Part shown: positions 33,497 to 43,900 of the stretch, piece after piece
How positions within the stretch are numbered: position 1 is the stretch's first letter
Layout: each line of letters opens with the position of its first letter
Source of the DNA: Paenibacillus arenosi
Lineage (GTDB): Bacteria; Bacillota; Bacilli; Paenibacillales; Paenibacillaceae
Direction: 5' to 3'
Assembly (NCBI RefSeq): GCF_014841135.1
Contig: NZ_JACYTN010000005.1
Location: forward strand, 155,523-219,522
DNA length: 64,000 nt
Position numbers and translations under genes: made by a program
Notes under the pieces: generated by a model
Database searches by the model: none
Told to the model about the DNA's origin: nothing
Seen by the model: the letters and a program-made list of their open reading frames with translations, nothing else

Positions 33497-35014
33497 CTAG
33501 AGCAGGTAGACAGCACGCAATCCTTTTGGATAATGGTTCTTAATCATATCGTTAGCTAATTTACCCCAGCCAATTGGCAAGCCATCGATAGCGACAAGTG
33601 TCCAGCCTTTCGCAACTTCACTGCTGTCGGCTTGTATATCTTGATCAAGCAGTAATGCTTCACCGTTCAAGTATTTCTGAATGGCTGCTGCATCGGCTGC
33701 TGTAGACAACTGAATAGATGATGATGCAGATGCCGGATCAAGCAAAGATAATGCCAATGCATGAGCAGGCTCAATGCGCTGTTTGAGCACATGGGCAAGA
33801 TGCAGGCCGGGACGTGGTACACGAAGTCCATTCAACTTTCCTTCCAGCCAGTTGCTCTGCTCCCCGCTGAAATCAGATGGAGCTGGGAGCCAGTATAGCT
33901 CCTCTCCGAACAGAATAGGCTTACCGGACAAAGGAGTTTGCCAGTCAGGCATATATTCGTACGTCCATTGCACAAACTGTTCATATACAGCATCTACATT
34001 TGAAGACGAATTATTTTTTCGGCCAGCTGCCTTTTTCTGTTTTCCTTTATTTCCTTTTTCAAAGCGAGTTGAAGTATCGCCAGTTGCGTACGACGTCATA
34101 GCAACGGAAGCTGATGAAATCGGGCTTTCTGCTGTATCCTCAAGATGGCTAGCACGACGTAATACAGCTACATAATGGCCTTCGCCGCGTTGTTTATGCG
34201 GCCATATGCGTTCTTGTTTCACAAGTGTAAAGTCTGGATAACGATCCAGCCAGCGTTCAATCGTATGTTCATTTTCCGCGTAATTGAACGTACATGTGGA
34301 GTAAGCGATCGTACCTCCAGGCTTTAGCATTTTAACCGCGGCTTGAATGATGTCCCATTGACGAGTTGCGCACAATGTCACGTGATCAGGAGACCATTCT
34401 TGAATAGCATCTGTATCTTTACGGAACATGCCTTCGCCAGAGCATGGCGCATCAAGCATAATGCGATCAAAGAACATAGGGAAGCGTTCTGCTAATGTAT
34501 CTGGATCGGAGTTCGTAACGATTGCATTCGTACATCCCATCCGTTCCACGTTGCTTGCTAATATTTTGGCACGTTCGCGATGTATTTCATTTGCGATAAG
34601 CAGTCCTTTGCCTTGGAGGCGTCCAGCAATATGTGTCGTCTTCCCACCTGGTGCAGCTGCTAGATCGAGTACGATTTCACCTGGCTGTGGATCGAGCAAT
34701 TGAACGGCTGACATGGCAGATGGTTCTTGGATGTAGTACAATCCTGCTGCATGATACGGGTGTTTACCGGGACGTGTATTGGAATCGTAATAATAACCTT
34801 CGTTACACCATGGCACCGATTGCAGGGAAAAGGTGCTCATCATTGGCTCTAGTGTCGTTTTATGCAGTTGCCACTTAAGTGGATGGATACGCAGTCCGTA
34901 CGTACGTTCTTCATAAAAGCTCTGCAAAAATGCTTCTGTTTCTTCTCCCAGCATCTGTTTTATTTGCTGCTTATACGTTTCTGGGAGGGTAGGTTGGGTA
35001 TTGATATTGGTCAT
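33497..35014 (-). CDS. RsmF-like RNA (cytosine-5-)-methyltransferase, copy B
   Basis: 505 residues with the same plan as the protein at 28973-30553: PGKHPYHAAGLYYIQEPSAMSAVQLL, SAM motif LDLAAAPGGKTTHIA, LDAPCSGEGMFRKD, YSTCTFNYAENE, a Lys/Ser linker (~320-345) and an RsmF C-terminal part (VPRPGLHLAHVLKQRIEPAHALALSL). Both catalytic cysteines are kept in both copies, so each is probably active but with a different target. Monocistronic. The paralogues share blocks but differ throughout, so the duplication is old. Confidence 0.92.
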   Translation of the reverse strand: MTNINTQPTLPETYKQQIKQMLGEETEAFLQSFYEERTYGLRIHPLKWQLHKTTLEPMMSTFSLQSVPWCNEGYYYDSNTRPGKHPYHAAGLYYIQEPSAMSAVQLLDPQPGEIVLDLAAAPGGKTTHIAGRLQGKGLLIANEIHRERAKILASNVERMGCTNAIVTNSDPDTLAERFPMFFDRIMLDAPCSGEGMFRKDTDAIQEWSPDHVTLCATRQWDIIQAAVKMLKPGGTIAYSTCTFNYAENEHTIERWLDRYPDFTLVKQERIWPHKQRGEGHYVAVLRRASHLEDTAESPISSASVAMTSYATGDTSTRFEKGNKGKQKKAAGRKNNSSSNVDAVYEQFVQWTYEYMPDWQTPLSGKPILFGEELYWLPAPSDFSGEQSNWLEGKLNGLRVPRPGLHLAHVLKQRIEPAHALALSLLDPASASSSIQLSTAADAAAIQKYLNGEALLLDQDIQADSSEVAKGWTLVAIDGLPIGWGKLANDMIKNHYPKGLRAVYLL

Positions 35015-35070
35015 ACTTGAGTTATTGCTCCTTTTAGTAAATTCAGCTTGAACAATTATTTATTGTGTAA

Positions 35071-35086
35071 TACTACTATAGTAGTA
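35071..35086. repeat. Perfect 16-bp palindrome
   Basis: TACTACTATAGTAGTA lies in the divergent region between the copy B methyltransferase and the ABC operon. It is a candidate operator for a dimeric regulator of either side. Confidence 0.5.
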
Positions 35087-35279
35087 GTGTACCGAACGTA
35101 GGCCATTGCATGCAATGTTCTAGTTGATTCCATTTTCTTAAGATATTGTAACGAAACTAAGCAGCTATTGAAACGTAAGGACATAGTGTTCATTAAACGG
35201 ATAAATGGATAATAAGTTTGTGTGAACAACCGTATCGCAGATGTTGGATACAGAGATAGATGAAAGGGGTCAACAACAG

Positions 35280-36209
35280 ATGAATGATATCGTAGTGGAA
35301 CTGCGAAATGTCACCAAAAAAATTCGTGGAAAAACACTAATTGATCAGCTCTCCTTCCAGGTAAAACGTGGAGAGATTTATGGTTTCTTGGGCCCTAACG
35401 GTGCCGGCAAGACAACGACCATTCGAATGATGGTCGGGCTAATGAGTATAACTTCAGGTACTATCCTTATAGAGGGACATGATGTAGTTAAGGATCGGGC
35501 TAAGGCGATGGCTCATGTTGGGGCGATTGTAGAAAATCCAGAGCTGTACAAGTTTATGACTGGCAGACAGAATCTTCTGCACTTTACGCGTATGAGCGGG
35601 AAATCGGTTTCTCAATCACGCATAGATGATATCGTAAAGCTTGTCGAGCTGGATCAGGCTTTGGACAAAAAGGTGAAAAACTACTCTCTAGGTATGAGAC
35701 AGCGTCTCGGTATTGCACAAGCGCTGCTGCATCAGCCGTCGATTCTTATTTTGGATGAACCGACAAACGGTCTTGATCCTGCTGGAATTAGAGAGCTGCG
35801 GGATTATTTGAAGCGTTTAGCTAGAGAAGAGAACATTTCTATCTTGGTATCTAGTCACTTGCTATCAGAAATTGAGCTTATGTGCGATCGAGTAGTGGTT
35901 ATCCAACACGGTAAATATGTAGGAGAACAAATTCTTGATACGAAGCACACAGAAGAGCAGCAGACGACTCGTACTATTCAATTCCATGTGGAGCAAGGAG
36001 AGGCGGCCGTACAGTCGTTGGAGGGAACTTCCTATCAACCAGCACAGGTGGAGAATAACGTCGTAACGCTCACACTTACTCGCGACCAAATACCTGAAGT
36101 TGTGGAACACTTCGTTCGTCATCACATCAAGATTTATGAAGTACGCTCTATTGCGGAAACATTAGAGGACAAGTTCTTGTCGATGACGAAGGGAGGTCAC
36201 ATTCAATGA
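35280..36209 (+). CDS. ABC transporter ATPase, BcrA/YxlF type
   Basis: 309 residues. Walker A GPNGAGKTT, Q-loop GAIVENPELYKFMTGRQNL, signature YSLGMRQRLGIAQALL, Walker B ILILDEPTNGLDP, H-loop VSSHLLSEIE, and a C-terminal ~80-residue extension as in BcrA-like lantibiotic/bacitracin exporters. ATG 35280 is chosen because GAAAGGGG lies ten bases upstream; an ATG at 35241 lacks a site. Forms an operon with the permease at 36206 (ATGA overlap). Confidence 0.92.
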   Translation: MNDIVVELRNVTKKIRGKTLIDQLSFQVKRGEIYGFLGPNGAGKTTTIRMMVGLMSITSGTILIEGHDVVKDRAKAMAHVGAIVENPELYKFMTGRQNLLHFTRMSGKSVSQSRIDDIVKLVELDQALDKKVKNYSLGMRQRLGIAQALLHQPSILILDEPTNGLDPAGIRELRDYLKRLAREENISILVSSHLLSEIELMCDRVVVIQHGKYVGEQILDTKHTEEQQTTRTIQFHVEQGEAAVQSLEGTSYQPAQVENNVVTLTLTRDQIPEVVEHFVRHHIKIYEVRSIAETLEDKFLSMTKGGHIQ

Positions 36210-36970
36210 GTTACTTTACATCATTAGTTCAGAATGAATGGATGAAGATAACGAGCAAGAGACAGCTGCCGTACTACCTTCTCTTCTTGCTCGTCGTTCT
36301 AGCCGCTGCAATTGGCCTTCAGTTATGGGTTCAATCAAAGGGTGGTAGTGAAGTGGGCAGTGTTGGATTCACTTCGGTTATTTTTGAAATCACGAGCGTG
36401 TTTACAGGTATTTTCTCCGTCGTCATTGCATCGCAGATCATTACAGATGAGTTCAAAGATGGAACGATTAAGCAATTGCTGATTAGACCTGCTAGCCGAA
36501 CAACCATTTTAATGTCTAAGCTGGTTACGATTATTTTAGTCGTCTTGTTCGTTAATTTGGCCATGCTGCTTGTAACGGCGCTTGCCGCGTTTATTTTATT
36601 TGATGCTTCCGCTGGCGGAATTAATGTGTTATGGGAAGGAACCATTCTTCCATTCTTTTTGACTTTGCCAAATGAATTGTTTTATATATTTATTGCGTTC
36701 ACAGCAGCTGTATTGACAAGAAGTCTAGGGCTTTCCATCAGTATTGCAGTAATATTGAATACGTTGGCCGGTATGATTAACATGTTTGTTTTCGATAAGC
36801 CGTGGTATAAGTATACGGTGTACCCTCATCTGAATTGGAATTCTTATTATGCTGGTGACCTACCATTTGAGGGAGCAACATTCGGCTTCTCATTCGCTAT
36901 GTATGCACTGTACATGTTAGCGCTGCTTCTTGTCTCCATCTTGGTGTTCAAAAAGCGTGATATTCAATAA
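36206..36970 (+). CDS. ABC-2 family permease
   Basis: 254 residues with six membrane helices (~18-36, ~55-78, ~108-133, ~148-172, ~178-200, ~228-248). The ABC-2 block DEFKDGTIKQLLIRPASRTTILMSKL (~85-110) is typical of BcrB/YxlG-like permeases. It pairs with the preceding ATPase to export an antimicrobial or lipid-like substrate. No sensor kinase or regulator gene adjoins to show what is recognised. Confidence 0.9.
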   Translation: MSYFTSLVQNEWMKITSKRQLPYYLLFLLVVLAAAIGLQLWVQSKGGSEVGSVGFTSVIFEITSVFTGIFSVVIASQIITDEFKDGTIKQLLIRPASRTTILMSKLVTIILVVLFVNLAMLLVTALAAFILFDASAGGINVLWEGTILPFFLTLPNELFYIFIAFTAAVLTRSLGLSISIAVILNTLAGMINMFVFDKPWYKYTVYPHLNWNSYYAGDLPFEGATFGFSFAMYALYMLALLLVSILVFKKRDIQ

Positions 36971-37015
36971 TTGTTTGTTCGATTGTAAAATATGCATTGA
37001 GAAATGAATGAATGA

Positions 37016-37060
37016 AAAACCTCCAGATCCACTGCGCTAGTGGAAATGGAGGTTTTGTTC
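37016..37060 (+). terminator. Terminator of the BcrAB-like pair
   Basis: AAAACCTCCA (37016-37025) pairs with TGGAGGTTTT (37047-37056), with an inner CCACT/AGTGG stem. Confidence 0.9.
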
Positions 37061-37101
37061 GTTATATGTATGGTGTTATTGTCGGCGTATGGAAAATGAA
37101 A

Positions 37102-38274
37102 TTAGTACGAACTAAGTGGTGTAATTTTCCCTTCAATTTCTTGATAGCAGGTAACACGATTTTTGCCAGTTTGCTTGGAATGATACATCGCTTGATCTGC
37201 TTCTCGAACGAGTTCCTCGATCGTTTGTCCTTTTATTAGGGAACTGTAGCCGATGCTAATCGTAGAGCCCGTTTCTTCTTCAACTCGTGCTCGAATTTGT
37301 TCTGCGATATGTGCGGGAGACAGTTGTTTCTGCTTCTGCTGAACAAATGCAATAATTTCTTCTCCCCCAAACCGCCCCGCCAACCCACAATCATCTACTT
37401 CATCTCTGACGATTTGGGCGACTTTTATTAATACTTCATCTGCTACAAGATGGCCCTTCGTATCATTGAGTCGTTTGAAATTATCAATATCACAAAAGAT
37501 AACGGATACTTTTTGGCTTTTGGCAATATATTGATTCATTCGTTGATACATAAAGCGACGATTGTACAATCCTGTTAATCCATCGGTAATGGAAGAACGA
37601 TACGTGGTTTGTAAATTTTCGATAATTCGTTCAAAGAAGATAAACAGTACGATTGTAAAATAAATTAAAATCATAAACAGCTTCGTAATGAGCAGTGACT
37701 CACTCATGCCACCGTACCACAATACATTAATAAATATAGTAAGCAGTACGCCAAGGTAGGCAAGGATCGCACAGGTGTAACGAGTGCGTTGATTGATTTT
37801 TGGGGCGATCCACCTGTAACATAATAATGCGATGACTACTTGATAAATAATAAGCGGCCACGCTGTAATCTCGATGTAGCTACCATCAGGAGACAACAGC
37901 ATAGATAAGTAAGAGGTGATCGGCACACCTAGAAACAAGATCATGAAACGCATGCGCATTTTGCGATTGAATCGTTTGTATAGTCGCAAAATGGCGACAT
38001 TAATCATTAAAAATGAGGTCATGAATAATACGGATCTTCCCGCACCGAGCACTTGCTGTGTCGGATTGTCCAGAGCCGAGTCATTAATAATCATTAATCG
38101 ATCCAACGCCATAATGACGACAGATAGGAAAAGTAATATATAAGCATTTGAACGTTGTTTCATATACAGGCGAAAAGCCATCAGCATCATAATAAGCATG
38201 ATATATAAGTGACACATACTCGTTAGTGCGATGATGTCGCTATCTGTGAACAACAATTTCACATTCTCGTACAT
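37102..38274 (-). CDS. Membrane diguanylate cyclase (GGDEF)
   Basis: 390 residues. Six to seven membrane helices fill the first ~210 residues (a 7TM-like sensor). A short helix (~212-228) then links to the GGDEF domain: DGLTGLYNRRFMYQRM, IFCDIDNFKRLNDTKGH, and the active loop GRFGGEEI. The catalytic Gly-Gly-Glu-Glu is present but the fifth residue is Ile instead of Phe. The inhibitory RxxD site expected just upstream is replaced by DDCG, so feedback inhibition by c-di-GMP looks lost. It makes c-di-GMP from two GTP at the membrane, probably controlling motility or biofilm. Divergent from the glycosyltransferase gene. Confidence 0.92.
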   Translation of the reverse strand: MYENVKLLFTDSDIIALTSMCHLYIMLIMMLMAFRLYMKQRSNAYILLFLSVVIMALDRLMIINDSALDNPTQQVLGAGRSVLFMTSFLMINVAILRLYKRFNRKMRMRFMILFLGVPITSYLSMLLSPDGSYIEITAWPLIIYQVVIALLCYRWIAPKINQRTRYTCAILAYLGVLLTIFINVLWYGGMSESLLITKLFMILIYFTIVLFIFFERIIENLQTTYRSSITDGLTGLYNRRFMYQRMNQYIAKSQKVSVIFCDIDNFKRLNDTKGHLVADEVLIKVAQIVRDEVDDCGLAGRFGGEEIIAFVQQKQKQLSPAHIAEQIRARVEEETGSTISIGYSSLIKGQTIEELVREADQAMYHSKQTGKNRVTCYQEIEGKITPLSSY

Positions 38275-38368
38275 GGGGGCACTCCTAATATTGTACTTTA
38301 CTGTTATTTAACTTCTAATATATTATAAACGATGGTGTGTGAAATGCGAAGAAAAAGGAGGGCCAACT

Positions 38369-39493
38369 TTGAAGATTTTACAAGCTTTGTTCTTCCCGCC
38401 TGAACAGCCCGGCGGTGTATCCTCCATGATTCCTCACTTATTGGAGCGATTCCAGTCCTCTAACTGGTCAATGGAGCTATTCTCACTGCCTAAACGCATT
38501 CGTGGTAAAGGTCAAGATAGTGTAGAATTTGAAACTTTTAATTGGGAGAAGTATGAGAGTTCTCCTATCGTTCAAAAATATATTCAGACCTATCGAGATT
38601 ATATTTGGTGGACCAAGCTGCGTATCCAGCAGCCCTATGATCTTATTCATGCGCATCATCCAATCGCTGCGCTAGCGATGAAGCGGCTGTTCCCGGATAC
38701 TCCGCTCATTGTGACGATTCATTCTAGTTATGAACAAGAGCTTATACTAAATGAGCATATTAAGCCAGGAAGCATTGAACATACATTTTTAACATCGATC
38801 TATAAGGAGCTGGAAGCGAGAGCGGATAAGATTATGACCGTGTCGGAGTCATTTAAGTCTTACTTGGGCGCGTATGTCCAGCAACCTGAACAGATTGAAG
38901 TATTGTCAAATGGATTCGATGAGAAAAGATTCAAGCCAATTGCACATGATAACGAGGTTCCTCAGTTAATAACGGTATGTCGTCTGGTTCCTGCAAAAGG
39001 GCTGGATGTTCTACTGCATGCTTGTGCTGAATTGAAACGAAGAGGGTATCCGTTCGTGCTTCATATTATTGGAGATGGCCCGATACGAAAGCAATTAGAG
39101 CAGATGGCTGTAGAGTTAGAAATTTATGATGAAACAATATTTTACGGCTATATGCTGCATCCAGAGGAGTTCATGCCGTTTTCTGATATATTCGTTCTAC
39201 CGTCTCGTGCAGAAGCGTTCGGTTCTGTATTTGCAGAGGCTGCTCTGTGCTGGTTGGCGCTGGTGGGAACCAATGTGGGCGGAATTTCGGAACAAATTGA
39301 GGATGGTGTAAATGGATTGCTAGTTCCTCCTAATGATGTTGGAGCGTTGACGAATGCGATGGAGCGGGTAATAACAGACTCCTTTTTCCGCTATGAACTG
39401 GCGAGATCAGCATGGTCTAAAGCAAAGCAGGTGTATTCTTTATCACGTGTTGTGCACGAACTGAAGCAAACCTATCTTACGTATCGCAAGTAA
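38369..39493 (+). CDS. Glycosyltransferase family 4 (GT-B fold)
   Basis: 374 residues. TTG 38369 is chosen because AAAGGAGGG is seven bases upstream and the protein then begins MKILQALFFPPEQPGGV, the normal GT4 opening with its Gly-rich acceptor loop. N-lobe HAHHP and VTIHSSYEQE; C-lobe VCRLVPAKGLDVLLHA, GDGPIRKQLE, FYGYMLHPEE, and the nucleotide-sugar motif SRAEAFGSVFAEAALC (E-x7-E). It adds a sugar to lipid, glycan or small-molecule acceptor. No cell-wall or exopolysaccharide genes are adjacent, so the product is open. Confidence 0.9.
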   Translation: MKILQALFFPPEQPGGVSSMIPHLLERFQSSNWSMELFSLPKRIRGKGQDSVEFETFNWEKYESSPIVQKYIQTYRDYIWWTKLRIQQPYDLIHAHHPIAALAMKRLFPDTPLIVTIHSSYEQELILNEHIKPGSIEHTFLTSIYKELEARADKIMTVSESFKSYLGAYVQQPEQIEVLSNGFDEKRFKPIAHDNEVPQLITVCRLVPAKGLDVLLHACAELKRRGYPFVLHIIGDGPIRKQLEQMAVELEIYDETIFYGYMLHPEEFMPFSDIFVLPSRAEAFGSVFAEAALCWLALVGTNVGGISEQIEDGVNGLLVPPNDVGALTNAMERVITDSFFRYELARSAWSKAKQVYSLSRVVHELKQTYLTYRK

Positions 39494-39560
39494 GTAGGGG
39501 AGTATATCCCTGATCGATTGATACGAGGTAGCACGACAATGTAAATAAGCCTGTGTATGA

Positions 39561-39597
39561 AATAAGCCGGTGCATAGCGATGCATCGGCTTATTCGG
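39561..39597 (+). terminator. Terminator of the glycosyltransferase gene
   Basis: A 15-base stem AATAAGCCGGTGCAT (39561-39575) pairs with 39580-39594 with one mismatch. Confidence 0.8.
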
Positions 39598-39636
39598 TAT
39601 ACTAGAGAGAAAGTATGTTCGTAAGGAGGGCTGCCG

Positions 39637-40983
39637 ATGAGCAGAATGCTGCGATTTATCCATGCGGCAGATCTTCATCTTGATAGTCCACTTCGTGGGC
39701 TGCAATCACTGCCAGATGTGCTGCAGGAACGATTAGAGCAAGGGGTGTTCCGAGCGTGGGACCGACTTGTCGATTTGGCGATCCAAGCAGAAGCGGATGC
39801 GATTCTACTAAGTGGAGATTTGCATGACAGTACACATCGTTCGTTAAGAGCAGTATGGCGATTAGAGAGAGGAATGAAACGGTTATCTGACAAAGGGATA
39901 TCCGTGTTTATTATACATGGTAATCACGATCCATTGACGACAGAGGATTTTTGGTCATGGCCATCTGGGGTAACGGTATTTGGCACAGATAAGCCATCCT
40001 CTCATTTGATACATGATCGGTCTGGTAAGCCTGTAGCTGTCGTAACAGGTATGTCTTACGGTCAGAAGGCGGTCTATGACAATATTGCTCTACAATACCC
40101 TGAACAGCCAGAGCGTCATGTGAAGGAGTATCGATTGCAAGTTGATAGTGTGGTCAACGGAGACTCGATGTCATCAGAGCGTTTGTATCGTATTGGTATG
40201 CTTCATGGAACGGTTGATGGACGTGCTGAACATGATCCATATGCTCCGTGTTCACGAGGGGATTTAATTCGAAAAGGTTATGACTATTGGGCGCTAGGAC
40301 ATATCCACAAGCGGGAAGTCATACAGGAACAACCCTATATCGTATATGCGGGTAATATTCAGGGCAGGCACATAAAAGAAACAGGTGCGAAAGGTGTTTA
40401 TGTGGTAGACGTGCAAGCGGATGGAGCTACTGAACTTGTTTTTCACCCTTTGGATGATGTTCGATGGTGTGATGAAAGCTTGTCTTTGCAAACAATTGAG
40501 ACGAGGCAGGAGCTGTTAGAGGCCATGTTTGCTTGTATAGAGGGATTGCGTGGATCAGAGCGTTTGAGCTGTGCTCGACTGACCTTGACAGGTTCTTCGC
40601 CATTACATACAGAGCTCAAGCGTGGGAGATTGGCAATAGAGCTGGAAGAGGCGTGGAGAGAGGCGGAGCGGCTACGTTTAGAAGAGGGTCTTGATGCAGT
40701 GTGGCCGATTCAGCTTCGTGTACATAGTCAAGCTGTCTTTGAGCTGGATGAATGGAGGGAATCGGAATCTTTTGCAGGTGAGCTCATTCGAATGACAGAC
40801 CAAGTACATGAATCTGATGAGGCGGTCGAAGAGCTTCTACAGGAAGCTTTGATAGCTTTAGGTGGGAATGCTAAGCTGCAGCAGTGGTTGGGAAGTCAGT
40901 CCATAGAAATCCGGCGTAAATGGTTAGAGGAAGGATTAGCATTGGCGGTCGAAATGCTGCAAGGAGAGGAGCAGACAACATGA
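39637..40983 (+). CDS. YhaO/SbcD-like metallophosphoesterase (DNA nuclease subunit)
   Basis: 448 residues. Calcineurin-like motifs in order: FIHAADLHLDSPL (Asp, His), LSGDLHD, HGNHDP, and later GMLHGTVDG and WALGHIHKRE. The C-terminal ~200 residues form the capping and helical part, as in Bacillus YhaO. Paired with the SMC-like ATPase gene that overlaps its stop by four bases, it corresponds to a Mre11-Rad50/SbcCD-type complex that processes DNA ends or hairpins. AAGGAGG precedes the ATG by seven bases. Confidence 0.92.
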   Translation: MSRMLRFIHAADLHLDSPLRGLQSLPDVLQERLEQGVFRAWDRLVDLAIQAEADAILLSGDLHDSTHRSLRAVWRLERGMKRLSDKGISVFIIHGNHDPLTTEDFWSWPSGVTVFGTDKPSSHLIHDRSGKPVAVVTGMSYGQKAVYDNIALQYPEQPERHVKEYRLQVDSVVNGDSMSSERLYRIGMLHGTVDGRAEHDPYAPCSRGDLIRKGYDYWALGHIHKREVIQEQPYIVYAGNIQGRHIKETGAKGVYVVDVQADGATELVFHPLDDVRWCDESLSLQTIETRQELLEAMFACIEGLRGSERLSCARLTLTGSSPLHTELKRGRLAIELEEAWREAERLRLEEGLDAVWPIQLRVHSQAVFELDEWRESESFAGELIRMTDQVHESDEAVEELLQEALIALGGNAKLQQWLGSQSIEIRRKWLEEGLALAVEMLQGEEQTT

Positions 40984-43900
40984 AGATCGAACGTGTCGAT
41001 ATAGAGAGGCTCGGTCATTTGCACAATAAGTCCTACTCCTTCTCGCCTAATGGATTGACGGTTATTTTGGGTCCAAATGAGTCAGGTAAAAGTACGATAA
41101 CAGATGCGATAAAAATGATGCTTTACGGTAGGCCCAAACGATCCTCGGATCGATATGGTTTATCAGGTGAGCAAGTGTTTGCAGGTCGAATGGAAGCGAC
41201 AGATGTGCAAGGTCATAGATGGCTGCTCTCACGATCCAGCAACAAGGCCGATGGGAGTACTGCCATTCAAAGGCTCAGCAATGATGGAGCCATACATGAA
41301 CTGCGCCAATCGGACATGGAACGGGAACTGTTAGGCGGCGTGCATCCTGAATTATTCGGTCGACTTTTCGCCATTTCGCTCGATGAGCTGCATGCAGTAC
41401 ATACGCTGCAAGGCGATGAATTGCGCGCATTTATGTATGACAGCGGCTTTCAGGCGGGGCGTTCGGTTGTATTAAGCGAGCAGGCTTTGCAGCAGGAGTT
41501 AGATAATTTGTTCAAGCAGCGGGGGCGTACACAGCCGATCGCAGTTACTTTGAATCATTTAGATCGTGTACATAAGATGAAGCGAGATGCGGAGCGATTG
41601 CAAGGGAAGCTGCAATCGTTGTATGAGGAGCAGGAACAATTGGAACGGCTGCGTTCTGCACTGCATGATGAAAGTGCGCAGTGCAGGCAGGATCGAGGAT
41701 GGATGGAACGTGCTCTTCATATTTCGGATGACTGGGTCCGCTTACTTTCAATAAAGGCTCAACTCGCTGACTTGCAATCTTCCGCATCATGGCATGCGGC
41801 TTGGGATGAGCGCTGGGAGGCATTCACTCGTGAACGTGAGCGATTGGAGCTCCGAGAAGAGCAGCTGGAATTGGACAAGCGGAAAATAGTACTGGAGTTA
41901 AGAAAGCTGTCTCCACGCAAAGAAGTATTGCAGTCTGCTGCTGAAGTGAAGCGATTGGTCAGTATGGTCGAAACGGTTAGGCATTGGGCCGATACTGCAC
42001 GTGAAGTAATGCTTGAGATAGATAGCTGTACAGCGGAATTGCAGTTGTTAGCACGACAAGCTGGACCAGATTGGACAGCAGAGCAGCTCTATGAGGGCGA
42101 TTGGCCTTACTCATTGGGACATGAAGTTGAACGTATACATCTGGAAACTGAGCGAGTTAATAGAGACAAACATACAGCTTCGCAAGAACATGCTCGAAAG
42201 ATGCGGGAATACAGTGAGCTGACCAATGGGTTGGAACAAGCGGAGTTAACTTGTGAAGCGCATAGGTCAGCGGGAGTAATAAATAGCGGGTGGTCACCTG
42301 AAGCTAACGAGATAGAGCGTATACAGCGCCTGTGGGTTCAATTGCAGGACACAGAAGTCCGGCTGCTGCGTCGTTCAAATTCGATGGTGCCCATGAACGC
42401 TGGACAAGATGAAGCAGTGCCGGATGATGGAAGCCTATCTCATCGAGGTAGTAGAGCTGCTCGTAATAGCCGCATTAGCCCTAGCACGGGCCGGTCGTCG
42501 AATCGTATTACAGCCTATATTTTAATGTCGATGGGTATTTGTACAGCAGCTGTATTAGGATTTAACGAATTATGGTTAGCAGCGGGTATGCTGTTTATTA
42601 TAGGTATCATTGGAGCTTCTATTTCTTTGTTTGTGCTAGAAGACAGCAAGCATGATCATTCTGTGCGTGCGTCTATGCAAACTATGAATAGTGTCCAAAC
42701 AGAGCTTCCACACGCAGAACTTATGCAGCAAATTGCTGCGATAAGAGAAGAGATTGTAAAGGGTTTGAAACCTATTCTAGCCATTGTGTCCTCCCAACAT
42801 CAAGGGGAACGGAAAGAAATGATCGTTCAATTATCATGGCAAAAGGTATTGGACTGGAAAGAAGAATGGCTGCGATTGGAGCGGAGACGACAGTTGTCGG
42901 CAGATGAGGTTGAACAAGCAGAACGTCGTATTCGCATATCTGCTCAAGAAGTAGAGGCTGCTATTGGACATGTCGAGTTGAATCAACAAGAATGGCAAAG
43001 CTGGCTTCAAGAGCGTGCGATGCCAGAATCTTGGAGTTCGACAAGTGTACAGGAGCATTTGCGTCGTGTGGAACAAGCTATCCAGCTTCATCAGCAGATA
43101 CAGAGGCTGCGTAAACGGGAGCATCGATTATGGGAACAAGTTCAATCTTATTGGGATGAATGTTATCGCATTATGCAGCAAGCTGAGCAAGCATTACAGT
43201 CGTCAGGTGATGAGTGTGCAGCGAGTATAGAAGATGTGGATATCATTGGCGGCATGAAGCTCGCTCCTGCTTTGCCATTTGACAGTAAGCGATGGATTGA
43301 ATTAAGGGAGGTACTATTTTCTTCAATCGCTCGTTTGCAAGAACGGATGGAGCAGGAAGAACAGTCTTATGTTATGTTCCGTCAGCTTGAACAGCAACGT
43401 CGTGAGCTTGATCTGAAACAGGAAGAGCTACAAGCAGAGCGCAATCAATCATCCCGATTACATCAACAATTATGGGAAGAAGCAGGGAGCGCGGGGGAAG
43501 ACGAGTTTCTTGCGCTTCAACGTCAAGCGGTAGCATATAAGCAATTACGTACAGAATTGCGCCAAGTCGAGGCCATTTGCTATCGTGGCAGTACTGAAGC
43601 AGATTTCATTCCGATAGAAGGGCTTCTAATCAAGCATGATAAGCAGGAGCTTGCTCAGAAAGTGAGTATGCTTCTAGAGCAAGTGGAGCGTCATGAGGAA
43701 CAGCAGCGTGAAGTAGAGCGCCAATTTGGCAGAGTTCAGCAAGAGATCGATAGTTTACGGCAGCGTATTATGAACGAGCATATTGTTCAAGAACAAGCTT
43801 CTTTAGAAGCGAAGCTAGATGCACAGGCTGAACGATATGCTGTACATGCCATTGCGAAAACGCTAATAAGGCGCACACGACAGCGTTATGAAGAGGACAA

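Noticed and set aside
41545..41823. 92-codon antisense frame within the yhaN-like gene
   Set aside because: Shadow of the coiled-coil coding region; no ribosome site, no homology recognised.
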